Assembly (NCBI GenBank): GCA_036563485.1
Contig: DATCMI010000001.1
Span: 2,233,501 to 2,297,500 of the forward strand
DNA: 64,000 nucleotides
Direction of reading: 5' to 3'
Source: Sphingomicrobium sp.
GTDB taxonomy: Bacteria > Pseudomonadota > Alphaproteobacteria > Sphingomonadales > Sphingomonadaceae
Shown: piece by piece, positions 35,698 to 44,769 of the stretch
Layout of the letters: each line of letters starts with the position of its first letter
Position numbering within the stretch: the stretch's first letter is position 1
Notes under the pieces: generated by a model
Database searches by the model: none
Told to the model about the DNA's origin: nothing
What the model saw: only the letters and a program-made list of their open reading frames with translations
Made by a program: the position numbers and the translations under genes

Positions 35698-38097
35698 CTA
35701 ATGCCGAACGGCAGCTCCCGGCTCGCCGACGCCTGGGTGGACCGGCGGTTCCGCGGCATGCTCGTCCGCATCGGTCCATTCGATTGCCTGAAGCGGTTCG
35801 ACCAGCGCTCGCGACAGCACTTCGTCGACATGCGCGACGGGCACGATCTCAAGCCCGTCCTTCACCGCCACCGGCAGCTCGGCCAGATCCTTTTCGTTCT
35901 CAGCCGGGATCAGCACCGTGGTGATGCCGCCGCGAAGCGCCGCGAGGAGCTTTTCCTTGAGGCCGCCGATCGGAAGCACGCGGCCCCGGAGAGTCACCTC
36001 GCCGGTCATCGCAACATCGCGGCGCACCGGAACCCCCGTCAGGGTGGAGATCATTGCGGTTACCATGCCGATACCCGCGGACGGACCATCCTTCGGCACC
36101 GCTCCTTCGGGCAAGTGGACGTGGATGTCCTTGCGCGCGAAAATGGAAGGCTTCACGCCATAAGCGGGCGCACGTGCCTTGACGAAGCTCATCGCCGCCT
36201 GGATCGACTCCTGCATCACTTCGCCGAGCTTGCCGGTGGTCTTGATCTGTCCCTTGCCGGGCACCGTCACGGCTTCGATCGTCAAAAGCTCGCCGCCGAC
36301 TTCGGTCCAGGCGAGGCCGGTGACCGCGCCGATCTGGTCCTCTTCCTCGCCCATCCCGTAACGATATTTCCAGACACCGAGGAATTCGCCGATATTGTCT
36401 GGGGTCACCTCGACGCGTTCGACCTTGCCCTCGAGGATCTGGCGCAGCGACTTGCGCGCAACCTTGGCGAGCTCGCGCTCAAGCGTGCGGACGCCGGCCT
36501 CGCGGGTGTAGTGCCGCATGACGCTGCGCAAGGCATCATCCGAAAAGCTCAGCTCTTCGACCTTCAACCCATGCGCGTCTATCTGCTTCGGGATCAGGTG
36601 ACGCTTGGAGATCTCGACCTTTTCGTCCTCGGTGTAGCCCTCGAGGCGGATGATCTCCATGCGGTCGAGCAAAGGCTGCGGCATGTCGAGCGAGTTCGCG
36701 GTGGTCACGAACATCACGTCGCTGAGGTCGTAGTCGAGCTCCAGATAATGATCCTGGAACTTGTTGTTCTGCTCCGGATCGAGGACCTCGAGCAGCGCCG
36801 ACGCAGGGTCGCCGCGGAAGTCCTGGCCAAGCTTGTCGATCTCGTCGAGCAGGAACAGCGGGTTCGACGTCCCAGCCTTCTTGATGTTCGAGATGATCTT
36901 GCCCGGTAGCGACCCGATGTAGGTGCGGCGATGGCCCCGGATCTCGGCTTCGTCGCGGACCCCGCCCAATGACTGTCGGACGAACTCGCGGCCCGTGGCA
37001 CGGGCGATGGAGCGGCCGAGGGAAGTCTTGCCGACCCCCGGCGGCCCCACGAGGCAGAGGATTGGACCCTTCAGCTTGTTGGTGCGCGCCTGGACCGCGA
37101 GATATTCGACGATGCGGTCCTTCACCTTTTCCAGGCCGTAGTGGTCCTCGTCGAGGATGTTCTGGGCTTCGGCGATGTCCTTCTTCAGCTTCGACTTTTT
37201 GCCCCACGGCAGGCCCAGGAGCACGTCGAGATAATTGCGCGCGACTGTCGCCTCGGCAGACATCGGCGCCATCGCACGCAGCTTCTTCAGCTCGGCATTG
37301 GCGCGGGTCCGCGCTTCCTTAGACAGCTTGGTCTTGCGGATCTTCTCGGCGAGCTCGGCAAGCTCGTCGCCGCCCTCCTCGCCTTCGTTCCCGAGCTCGC
37401 GCTGGATCGCCTTGAGCTGCTCATTCAGATAATATTCGCGCTGGGTCTTCTCCATCTGCCGCTTCACGCGGCTGCGGATCTTCTTTTCGACCTGGAGCAC
37501 GCCAAGCTCGCCCTCCATGAAGGCGAACACCATTTCGAGGCGGCGCGACGGGTTCAGCTCGCCGAGCAGCGCCTGCTTGTCGGATACCTTCACCGACAGG
37601 TTCGATGCGACAGCATCGGCGAGCACGGACGGGTCTTCGATCTCCGAAAGCTGGATCCCGGTCTCCGGCGGCAGCCGCTTGTTGAGCTTGGCGTAGTTTT
37701 CGAACTGCTCGATGACCGAGCGCATCAGCGCCTGCGCTTCGGGACCGGCGACCGGCTCCTCGTCTACCTCTTCGATCTCGGCGGCGGTGTAGCCGTCGCG
37801 CTCGACCAGGTTCACGAGGCGCGCCCGCTTCACGCCCTCGACAAGGACGCGAACGGTGCCGTCCGGAAGTTTCAGGAGCTGCATCGCGGTGGCGATGACG
37901 CCGAGATCGTAAAGCGCGTCGCGGTCGGGATCATCTTCGCCCGGATCGAGCTGGGCGACGAGGAACAGCTCCTTGTCGGCAGCCATCGCCGCTTCGAGCG
38001 CCGCCACGGATTTGTCGCGGCCGACGAACAGCGGGACGATCCGGTGGGGGAAAACAACGATGTCGCGAAGCGGAAGGATCGGGAGAGAACGAGTCAT
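35698..38097 (-). CDS. lon: ATP-dependent protease Lon
   Basis: The 799-residue hexameric AAA+ protease has a Lon substrate-binding N-domain ([14 protein letters not shown]), Walker [10 protein letters not shown] (about residue 355), Walker [11 protein letters not shown] and the Ser-Lys peptidase with [11 protein letters not shown] (Ser about 671). It degrades misfolded and regulatory proteins; in alphaproteobacteria these include cell-cycle factors such as CcrM. The frame extends 25 codons upstream of the chosen MTRSLPIL, without family support. Confidence 0.97.
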   Translation of the reverse strand: MTRSLPILPLRDIVVFPHRIVPLFVGRDKSVAALEAAMAADKELFLVAQLDPGEDDPDRDALYDLGVIATAMQLLKLPDGTVRVLVEGVKRARLVNLVERDGYTAAEIEEVDEEPVAGPEAQALMRSVIEQFENYAKLNKRLPPETGIQLSEIEDPSVLADAVASNLSVKVSDKQALLGELNPSRRLEMVFAFMEGELGVLQVEKKIRSRVKRQMEKTQREYYLNEQLKAIQRELGNEGEEGGDELAELAEKIRKTKLSKEARTRANAELKKLRAMAPMSAEATVARNYLDVLLGLPWGKKSKLKKDIAEAQNILDEDHYGLEKVKDRIVEYLAVQARTNKLKGPILCLVGPPGVGKTSLGRSIARATGREFVRQSLGGVRDEAEIRGHRRTYIGSLPGKIISNIKKAGTSNPLFLLDEIDKLGQDFRGDPASALLEVLDPEQNNKFQDHYLELDYDLSDVMFVTTANSLDMPQPLLDRMEIIRLEGYTEDEKVEISKRHLIPKQIDAHGLKVEELSFSDDALRSVMRHYTREAGVRTLERELAKVARKSLRQILEGKVERVEVTPDNIGEFLGVWKYRYGMGEEEDQIGAVTGLAWTEVGGELLTIEAVTVPGKGQIKTTGKLGEVMQESIQAAMSFVKARAPAYGVKPSIFARKDIHVHLPEGAVPKDGPSAGIGMVTAMISTLTGVPVRRDVAMTGEVTLRGRVLPIGGLKEKLLAALRGGITTVLIPAENEKDLAELPVAVKDGLEIVPVAHVDEVLSRALVEPLQAIEWTDADEHAAEPPVHPGVGEPGAAVRH

Positions 38098-38138
38098 TGC
38101 CGGTATATGGGCGGCCCTCCGCACCGGCGCAACAAAGG

Positions 38139-38164
38139 GGAACATTAAGTCGCCGCCGCTCGCT
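38139..38164 (+). promoter_or_regulatory. Possible EcfG-type promoter (one mismatch)
   Basis: GGAAC (38139-38143), 17 nt, CGCT (38161-38164) differs from the EcfG consensus only in the third base of the -10. It is correctly placed 28 nt before the ATG of the small acidic protein. Confidence 0.35.
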
Positions 38165-38192
38165 TGCAGCACGCATGTGCAAGGAGAGGAAC

Positions 38193-38405
38193 ATGGCGGA
38201 CGACTGGGAAAAGATCAGCAACGGCCCGAACGAACGGCCGGTCAACGAGACGATCGCCGGCACTGGCCCCGGCATCCCCGACGATGCGCTCACGCCGGGC
38301 GAAAACATGCCCGAGGCGCCGTCGGACGAACAGGTCGATGAGATGGCGCGAAAGCTCGGCAGCCCGGCTGCTGAACGCGACACGTTGCCGCTGGAAGGCG
38401 AGTAG
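38193..38405 (+). CDS. Small acidic hypothetical protein
   Basis: This 70-residue protein begins MADDWEKISNGPNERP and is rich in Asp, Glu, Pro and Gly, with no hydrophobic segment. It is likely soluble and partly disordered. The ribosome site AAGGAGAGGA is very strong and sets the start. I know no family for it. A near-match EcfG promoter precedes it, and it is divergent from lon across 95 bp, so it may be a small stress protein. Confidence 0.7.
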   Translation: MADDWEKISNGPNERPVNETIAGTGPGIPDDALTPGENMPEAPSDEQVDEMARKLGSPAAERDTLPLEGE

Positions 38406-38464
38406 TTGCCGCCGCAGACCGTCGATTCTGTAATCGTTCAGCTTCGACTGCTATCTTGGCCAAC

Positions 38465-39940
38465 GTGAACATTCGTAAGACTTTTGTCGCGCTTGGCGCG
38501 CTTTCGCTGTCGGCCACTGCGGCCGCCCAGGTGAATTGGCCGGTGCCGGGCCCCTACGCGCCGCCGCCGCGCGTGGTCCGTCCCCCGAAGCAACCGCCGA
38601 TGCGGGCTCCCGCGCAGCCGACCGGGCGCGCGCCCGTTGCGGAGCCGTGGATGGTTCAGCCTGGGGCGGTGCCGACCGGCCAGCCTTGGCAATCGCCCGT
38701 CGCGGAGTCGACCAAGAGCACGGCGCTCGAGCCGATCGACCTCCCGCCGGCGATCGAGCAAGGTGTCGACATGATCTACATCGACGAGGCCCTCGTGCCT
38801 CGTGCGGTGCATGACCGCGGCTTCCTTGCTGGTGCCAGCGATGCGGCCTGGAGTGGCGCGCCGGTCGACCTCTTCACCTCCGTAAACCCGGTCTACACCG
38901 ACCTGCGGCGCGGCCTTGTCCGATACCAGCAGGAATGGGGCAGCCTGCCCGACCTGGCGATCCCCGCCGGTCCGACTCTCAAGTCCGGCATGACTGGCGA
39001 GCGCGTGGCCATGCTCCGCGCGCGTCTTGGCCTTGCTCCGGGCGGCCTCTTCGACGCGGCGCTCGCGGCGCGCGTCAAGGCGTTCCAGGCGGTCCATGGA
39101 ATGAAAGCCGACGGCATCGCCGGCGCCGGCACGATCCAGGCGCTCAACCGCGGCGCCGATTATTACGAGAAGCTGATCCTCATCAATATGGAGCGCGCCA
39201 AGCGCCTCCCCGCGCCTGAGGAGCAGTCGAAATATCTGCTGGTGGACTCCGGCAGCGCGCGTCTGTCGATGTGGCAGAACGGTCGCAAGGTCGACGAGAT
39301 GAAGGTGGTGGTCGGCAAGGCCGAGACCGCGACGCCGATGATGGCCGCCTACATCAAATATGCTAGCGTGAACCCCTATTGGAACGTTCCGCCCGAACTG
39401 GTGCGCGGACTGATCGCGCCACGCGTCGTCGCGCAGGGCGTCCGTTACCTGACCGACCGCGAATATGAGGTGATGACCGACTATTCGGAAAATGCGCAGA
39501 CGATCGATCCAAACCAGGTCGACTGGCGCGCGGTCGTTGCGGGAACGCAGGAAGTGCGCCTGCGCCGCCTTCCGAGCCCGGCGAATTCGATGGGCATGAT
39601 GAAGTTCATGCTGCCCAACTACTTCGGCATCTATCTTCATGATTCGCCGGAGAAAGATCACTTCACCAAGAACGAGCTGTGGATCAGCAACGGCTGCGTG
39701 CGCGTCGAGGACTATAAGCGCGTGGCACGCTTCCTGTTCAACGGCAGCGTGCCGCGGGGCGAAGATCCCAAGGTCGAAAAGGAAGTCGACCTGCCGCAGC
39801 AGATCCCGGTCTACATGACCTATTTGACGGTCCAGCCGACGGCGGACGGGGTCCAGTTCGTGCAGGACCATTATGGCCGCGACGAGCATCTGCTCGAGCG
39901 TTACGGATCGCAGCTGCGCTCCGGGTTACGCGGCCAATAA
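38465..39940 (+). CDS. Secreted L,D-transpeptidase with peptidoglycan-binding domain (YcbB/LdtD-like)
   Basis: The protein has about 491 residues. A signal peptide (about residues 1-22, cut after ATAAA) is followed by a Pro-rich linker, a peptidoglycan-binding domain (TGERVAMLRARLGL ... VKAFQAVHGMKADGIAGAGTIQAL) and a YkuD catalytic domain with HDSPEKDHF and the active-site cysteine in ISNGCVRVED (about residue 410). It forms 3-3 cross-links or attaches proteins to peptidoglycan. I chose GTG 38465; a TTG 9 nt upstream is the alternative. Neither has a clear Shine-Dalgarno. Confidence 0.92.
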   Translation: MNIRKTFVALGALSLSATAAAQVNWPVPGPYAPPPRVVRPPKQPPMRAPAQPTGRAPVAEPWMVQPGAVPTGQPWQSPVAESTKSTALEPIDLPPAIEQGVDMIYIDEALVPRAVHDRGFLAGASDAAWSGAPVDLFTSVNPVYTDLRRGLVRYQQEWGSLPDLAIPAGPTLKSGMTGERVAMLRARLGLAPGGLFDAALAARVKAFQAVHGMKADGIAGAGTIQALNRGADYYEKLILINMERAKRLPAPEEQSKYLLVDSGSARLSMWQNGRKVDEMKVVVGKAETATPMMAAYIKYASVNPYWNVPPELVRGLIAPRVVAQGVRYLTDREYEVMTDYSENAQTIDPNQVDWRAVVAGTQEVRLRRLPSPANSMGMMKFMLPNYFGIYLHDSPEKDHFTKNELWISNGCVRVEDYKRVARFLFNGSVPRGEDPKVEKEVDLPQQIPVYMTYLTVQPTADGVQFVQDHYGRDEHLLERYGSQLRSGLRGQ

Positions 39941-39978
39941 GCTAAGCGAGTGAAAGTGACGGGGCGGACGCGCGGCGC

Positions 39979-41247
<1,269 letters not shown>

Positions 41248-41408
41248 TCCCGTCCTTGCATCTCGGCCGCTTGCCGACCGTCCTCTAATGGGCATGCTAG
41301 CCCGCTTTATAGCACAATCAACTCTGAGCGATCGTTAATGTATCCCCCGCCCAGGGAATGATGTTTCTTTTCAGGAATATGGATGCCCGGCCCCACAGGG
41401 GCAAGGCC

Positions 41409-42152
41409 TCAGGCTCCGCAGGCGTCCAGCGCTTCGCGCATCGCGTGCTGGAAATCCGAGCGGAAGTAGATGTCATTGTGTCCGGTCCGCTTGATGGTGC
41501 GGTCGAACACAAGCCGGCGTACCTTCTTCCGCAACGCGTCTGTCCGCTCGGCGGGAATGAGTTCGTCCCGCTCCGCCGCCACGATCGCCACGGGGACGTC
41601 CGACTTTGCAAGCGGTTCCGCGGCATCGATTTCGTGAGAGAAGAACGGGCCGATCGGCAGCCACGGGTACATCGACTGGGCGACCGCCTTCAGAGAGTCG
41701 AACGGCGTCACCAGGATCACGCCGTCCAGGTCGCGCACAGCAGCAAGCTGGGCCGCAACGCCGGTGCCGATACTGAAGCCGACGGCGACCACCCGTGCGG
41801 GCTTGAGCCGTTTCACGACATAATCATAGACCAGCGGGGCGTCCGCGATCAGCGCCTCGGCCGACGGGGAGCCACCCGAGGGACGGTAACCGCGAAAGTG
41901 GAACACAACCACGTCATCTTCGGGATAGAGCTGATGCAGATATTCGGCGACATCCTGCGCATTCCACGCATTGCCGCCGAAGCCGAGGACGAGCGTCGGA
42001 TCAGAACCGCGCTTGTCCGCCGGAATATGGACGCCGGCGAGCTCATGCCCATCGCCCGAACGCACTGACAGCGCTTCCGCGCCGCGCGGCAAGGGACCCG
42101 CCTTTGGAACGGCGTGGGTCGGGAAGATGAGGTGGCTCTGGAATTCAAACAT
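41409..42152 (-). CDS. Alpha/beta hydrolase, probably membrane anchored
   Basis: About 247 residues from the only usable ATG. The fold shows VLGFGGNAWNAQD (oxyanion region), the nucleophile elbow VGFSIGTG, a late Asp in AAERDELIPAERTD and the catalytic-type His in RTGHNDIY. The codons before the ATG encode a clear hydrophobic segment (LTSIIIGFAACAAVFA) as in related membrane-bound hydrolases, but no ATG, GTG or TTG lies in frame before it until deep inside the neighbouring remnant. The true start is therefore uncertain. Confidence 0.75.
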   Translation of the reverse strand: MFEFQSHLIFPTHAVPKAGPLPRGAEALSVRSGDGHELAGVHIPADKRGSDPTLVLGFGGNAWNAQDVAEYLHQLYPEDDVVVFHFRGYRPSGGSPSAEALIADAPLVYDYVVKRLKPARVVAVGFSIGTGVAAQLAAVRDLDGVILVTPFDSLKAVAQSMYPWLPIGPFFSHEIDAAEPLAKSDVPVAIVAAERDELIPAERTDALRKKVRRLVFDRTIKRTGHNDIYFRSDFQHAMREALDACGA

Positions 42153-42202
42153 GGCGAAGACGGCCGCGCATGCGGCAAAGCCAATGATTATGGAAGTGAG
42201 GC

Positions 42203-42399
42203 TTAGGCGGCGAACGCGGCGTCGATGGCCGGAGTCACCCGATCGACCGTGTACGGCTTCTCGATCACCGGCGCGTCGTTGAATTCGGGCGGCGGCGGAT
42301 CGACGTGGCCGCCGGTCGCGATGACGAACGGCACGTTCTTCTCGCGAAGCTTGCTGGCGACCGGCCAGACATTCTCGCCTTTGAGGTTCACGTCGAGAA
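42203..42399 (-). pseudogene. C-terminal half of a receiver-domain response regulator
   Basis: The frame reads AILDVNLKGENVWPVASKLR then VPFVIATGG and APVIEKPY, the second half of a stand-alone receiver domain (phosphoacceptor Asp in LDVNL, switch Thr in ATG, conserved Lys-Pro). The first half is absent. Instead the frame runs directly into the 3' end of cckA, in another phase, at about 42390-42400. A GTG inside could start a 62-residue product lacking the Asp, which would not work as a receiver. Confidence 0.75.
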
Positions 42400-44733
42400 T
42401 GGCTTGGGCAAGAAATTGACGTTCTCGATGTCGATCGACTTGCGCAGCTGCTCCTCGGCATATCCGGACATGAAGAGAATCTTGAGGTCCGGGCGATTTT
42501 TGCGCGCCTCGGCAACCATCGTCGGGCCGTCCATGCCCGGCATGACGACGTCGCTGATCAAAAGATCGATCTGCTCGCCAGCTGAAAGGATTTCCAGCGC
42601 GTCCTCGCCATTGTCCGCAGTCATCACCTTGTAGCCGTGGCGGGTGAGCGCCCGTTCGGCGACGGTCCGGACCATCGGTTCGTCCTCGACCAGCAGGACG
42701 GTGCCGCTACCCCACAGCTCATCCTTCTTGGCCTTCGGAGCGGCGCGGGATCGGCCGCTGCCCGACTGTTCGCGGTGCACGGGCAAATAGATGACGAAGC
42801 GCGTGCCCTCGCCGACCTTGGAGTCGGCGAAAATGAAGCCGCCCGACTGCTTGACGATCCCGTAGACGGTCGAAAGGCCGAGGCCCGTCCCCTTCCCCAC
42901 TTCCTTGGTCGTGAAGAAGGGCTCGAAGATCTTGCCCAGCACATTGGGCGCAATGCCGGTGCCGGTGTCGGTTACCGACAAGGCGCTGTAGTCGGCGACG
43001 GGAAGGATATCCGACCCGAGTTCGGCGACCTGATCGGCGCGGACCGAATAGGTCTGGATCGTCAACGTACCGCCGCCCTTCGGCGCCATCGCGTCGCGCG
43101 CATTGACGGCGAGGTTGATGATCACCTGTTCGAGCTGGCCGGGGTCGGCACGGACTGGCCCAAGGTTGCGCCCGTGCTTCACCACCAGCTCGACGGTCTC
43201 GCCGAGCAGGCGCTTCAGCAGGTGAGAAACTTCGGATACGACGTCGGGCAGCTGAAGCACCTGCGGCCGAAGCGTCTGCTGGCGCGAGAAAGCGAGTAGC
43301 TGGCGTGTCAGGCCCGCGGCACGGTTCGAGTTCGACTTGATCTGCTGGATGTCGTCATAGTCGCTGTCGCCAGGCGTGTGACGCATCAGCATCAGGTCGC
43401 AGTGGCCGATGATGGCGGTCAGGATGTTGTTGAAGTCGTGCGCAACGCCGCCGGCGAGCTGGCCAACGACCTGCATCTTGGTCGCCTGCGCGACCTGGCG
43501 CTTGAGCTTCGCTTCCTCGCTATTGTCCTTGAGCAGCAGGAGCACCGCGGCATCCCCGAGCCCGCGCAAGCCGGCGATGGTGAGCGCGACCGGCTCGGTC
43601 GGCTGGCGTGACAGGCGAACCGCAAGATCGCCCGACATCGCCGGGCCCCGGGCATTGCGGCGCACAGCATCGGCAACCGCCGCTTTGTCTTCCTTGACCA
43701 CCAGGTCGCCGGGGTAAACGGGCATCGCCGACCCGCTGATCCCCGCCGCTTGGCAGAAGGCGTTGTTCATCGTGAGGAAGCGGCCGTCACCGTCGACCAG
43801 GGCTAGGCCGATCGGCAGCATGTCGAGCAGGGCCTGGAGGTGCGACGAGCTCGACATCGGCAGGGTGTCGGGGCTGTCGAACAGGTAGAAGTTGCCGTAA
43901 TCGCGCGCCGCCGGATTATCGAGCGGCAGCAAGACCGCGCGCAAGGGACGGCCACCTTCCCCTTCGGCAACCAGCAGGAAGTGCCCCTCTTCTTCCGACT
44001 CGACGATGAGGTCGGTCAGGCGGGGCTTGTCTCGCTCGGCCACGGCGCCGAGCGCGCGGGCTTCGAACAGCGAATTGGCAGCAAGCACCCGTCCTTCGGG
44101 GTCGACGAAGGCGGCGAGAACACCGGCGCGGGCGAGCAGCTGGCCGGCGGAGCCCGCGAGCCTGCTGGTGGCGACGGCGACCGGATCGGGCGGCGGCGGG
44201 CTGACGAAGCGCCACAGAAGCAGATCGCCGTTAAGCCCCGCGCGCTCGACTTCCACGGGGCTGCTGCCGCGCTCGGTCTCGATTCCGGCGACGCACCCGG
44301 CGCCGTCGCGCAAGGCCATGGCCTGGGCGAATTTGAGATCATCGCGGGCCTGGTCGCTCGCGGCCAGGTCGAGCGGTGTGCGTCCGGGACCGAACCGCTC
44401 GCGATAAGCGGCATTCACGAGCAGCAGCGAACCTTCGGCGTTGGTCAGCGCCACAGGGTCCGACGTCAGGCCGAGCGCGGAGCCGACCAGCGAATAATCC
44501 GGACCTGCCGCCAGAAGCTCGCTGCTTGCCGGGGGCGCGGGCGCCCGGCGATTGACGGCGAACGCGGCCGCGCAGCCCCCGACCGCAGCAAACAGCGCGA
44601 CCCACGGCAGGCCGGCGAGCAGCAGCACTGCTGCAATCGTCAGCCCCGCCACGACCGCCAGGGCCGGCGCGAGCCAGCGTCCCCAGCCGTCGAGCGGGGT
44701 CGATTCGATCTCTGGTAGTTCCTGGTACAGCAT
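42388..44733 (-). CDS. cckA: Hybrid histidine kinase CckA, C-terminus apparently truncated
   Basis: The 781-residue protein has two N-terminal spans (about residues 21-60), PAS-type regions, the DHp motif GGVAHDFNNILTAIIGHCDL (phospho-His about residue 432), a HATPase domain (INLAVNARDAM, TGTGIAP, GKGTGLGLSTVYGIV) and a receiver domain with Asp in LLISDVVMPGMDG (about 727). CckA drives the CckA-ChpT-CtrA relay. The receiver stops right after FLPKPFS, so its last helix is missing, and the DNA continues as another receiver gene. The start ATG lies inside a hairpin with no visible Shine-Dalgarno. Confidence 0.9.
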   Translation of the reverse strand: MLYQELPEIESTPLDGWGRWLAPALAVVAGLTIAAVLLLAGLPWVALFAAVGGCAAAFAVNRRAPAPPASSELLAAGPDYSLVGSALGLTSDPVALTNAEGSLLLVNAAYRERFGPGRTPLDLAASDQARDDLKFAQAMALRDGAGCVAGIETERGSSPVEVERAGLNGDLLLWRFVSPPPPDPVAVATSRLAGSAGQLLARAGVLAAFVDPEGRVLAANSLFEARALGAVAERDKPRLTDLIVESEEEGHFLLVAEGEGGRPLRAVLLPLDNPAARDYGNFYLFDSPDTLPMSSSSHLQALLDMLPIGLALVDGDGRFLTMNNAFCQAAGISGSAMPVYPGDLVVKEDKAAVADAVRRNARGPAMSGDLAVRLSRQPTEPVALTIAGLRGLGDAAVLLLLKDNSEEAKLKRQVAQATKMQVVGQLAGGVAHDFNNILTAIIGHCDLMLMRHTPGDSDYDDIQQIKSNSNRAAGLTRQLLAFSRQQTLRPQVLQLPDVVSEVSHLLKRLLGETVELVVKHGRNLGPVRADPGQLEQVIINLAVNARDAMAPKGGGTLTIQTYSVRADQVAELGSDILPVADYSALSVTDTGTGIAPNVLGKIFEPFFTTKEVGKGTGLGLSTVYGIVKQSGGFIFADSKVGEGTRFVIYLPVHREQSGSGRSRAAPKAKKDELWGSGTVLLVEDEPMVRTVAERALTRHGYKVMTADNGEDALEILSAGEQIDLLISDVVMPGMDGPTMVAEARKNRPDLKILFMSGYAEEQLRKSIDIENVNFLPKPFST

Positions 44734-44757
44734 GGGCTCTGATGCCCATGCTACCAG
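44723..44757 (-). promoter_or_regulatory. Large inverted repeat covering the cckA start codon
   Basis: AGCATGGGC (44729-44737) and GCCCATGCT (44744-44752) form a perfect 9-bp stem with a 6-nt loop, and CTGGT/ACCAG extend it by 5 bp beyond a 2-nt bulge. The cckA ATG (44731-44733 complement) is inside the downstream arm on the mRNA. It sits in the 36-bp gap after the M13 peptidase gene. It could block cckA translation or act as a processing or termination structure. Confidence 0.6.
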
Positions 44758-44769
44758 AAGCGCGTCATC

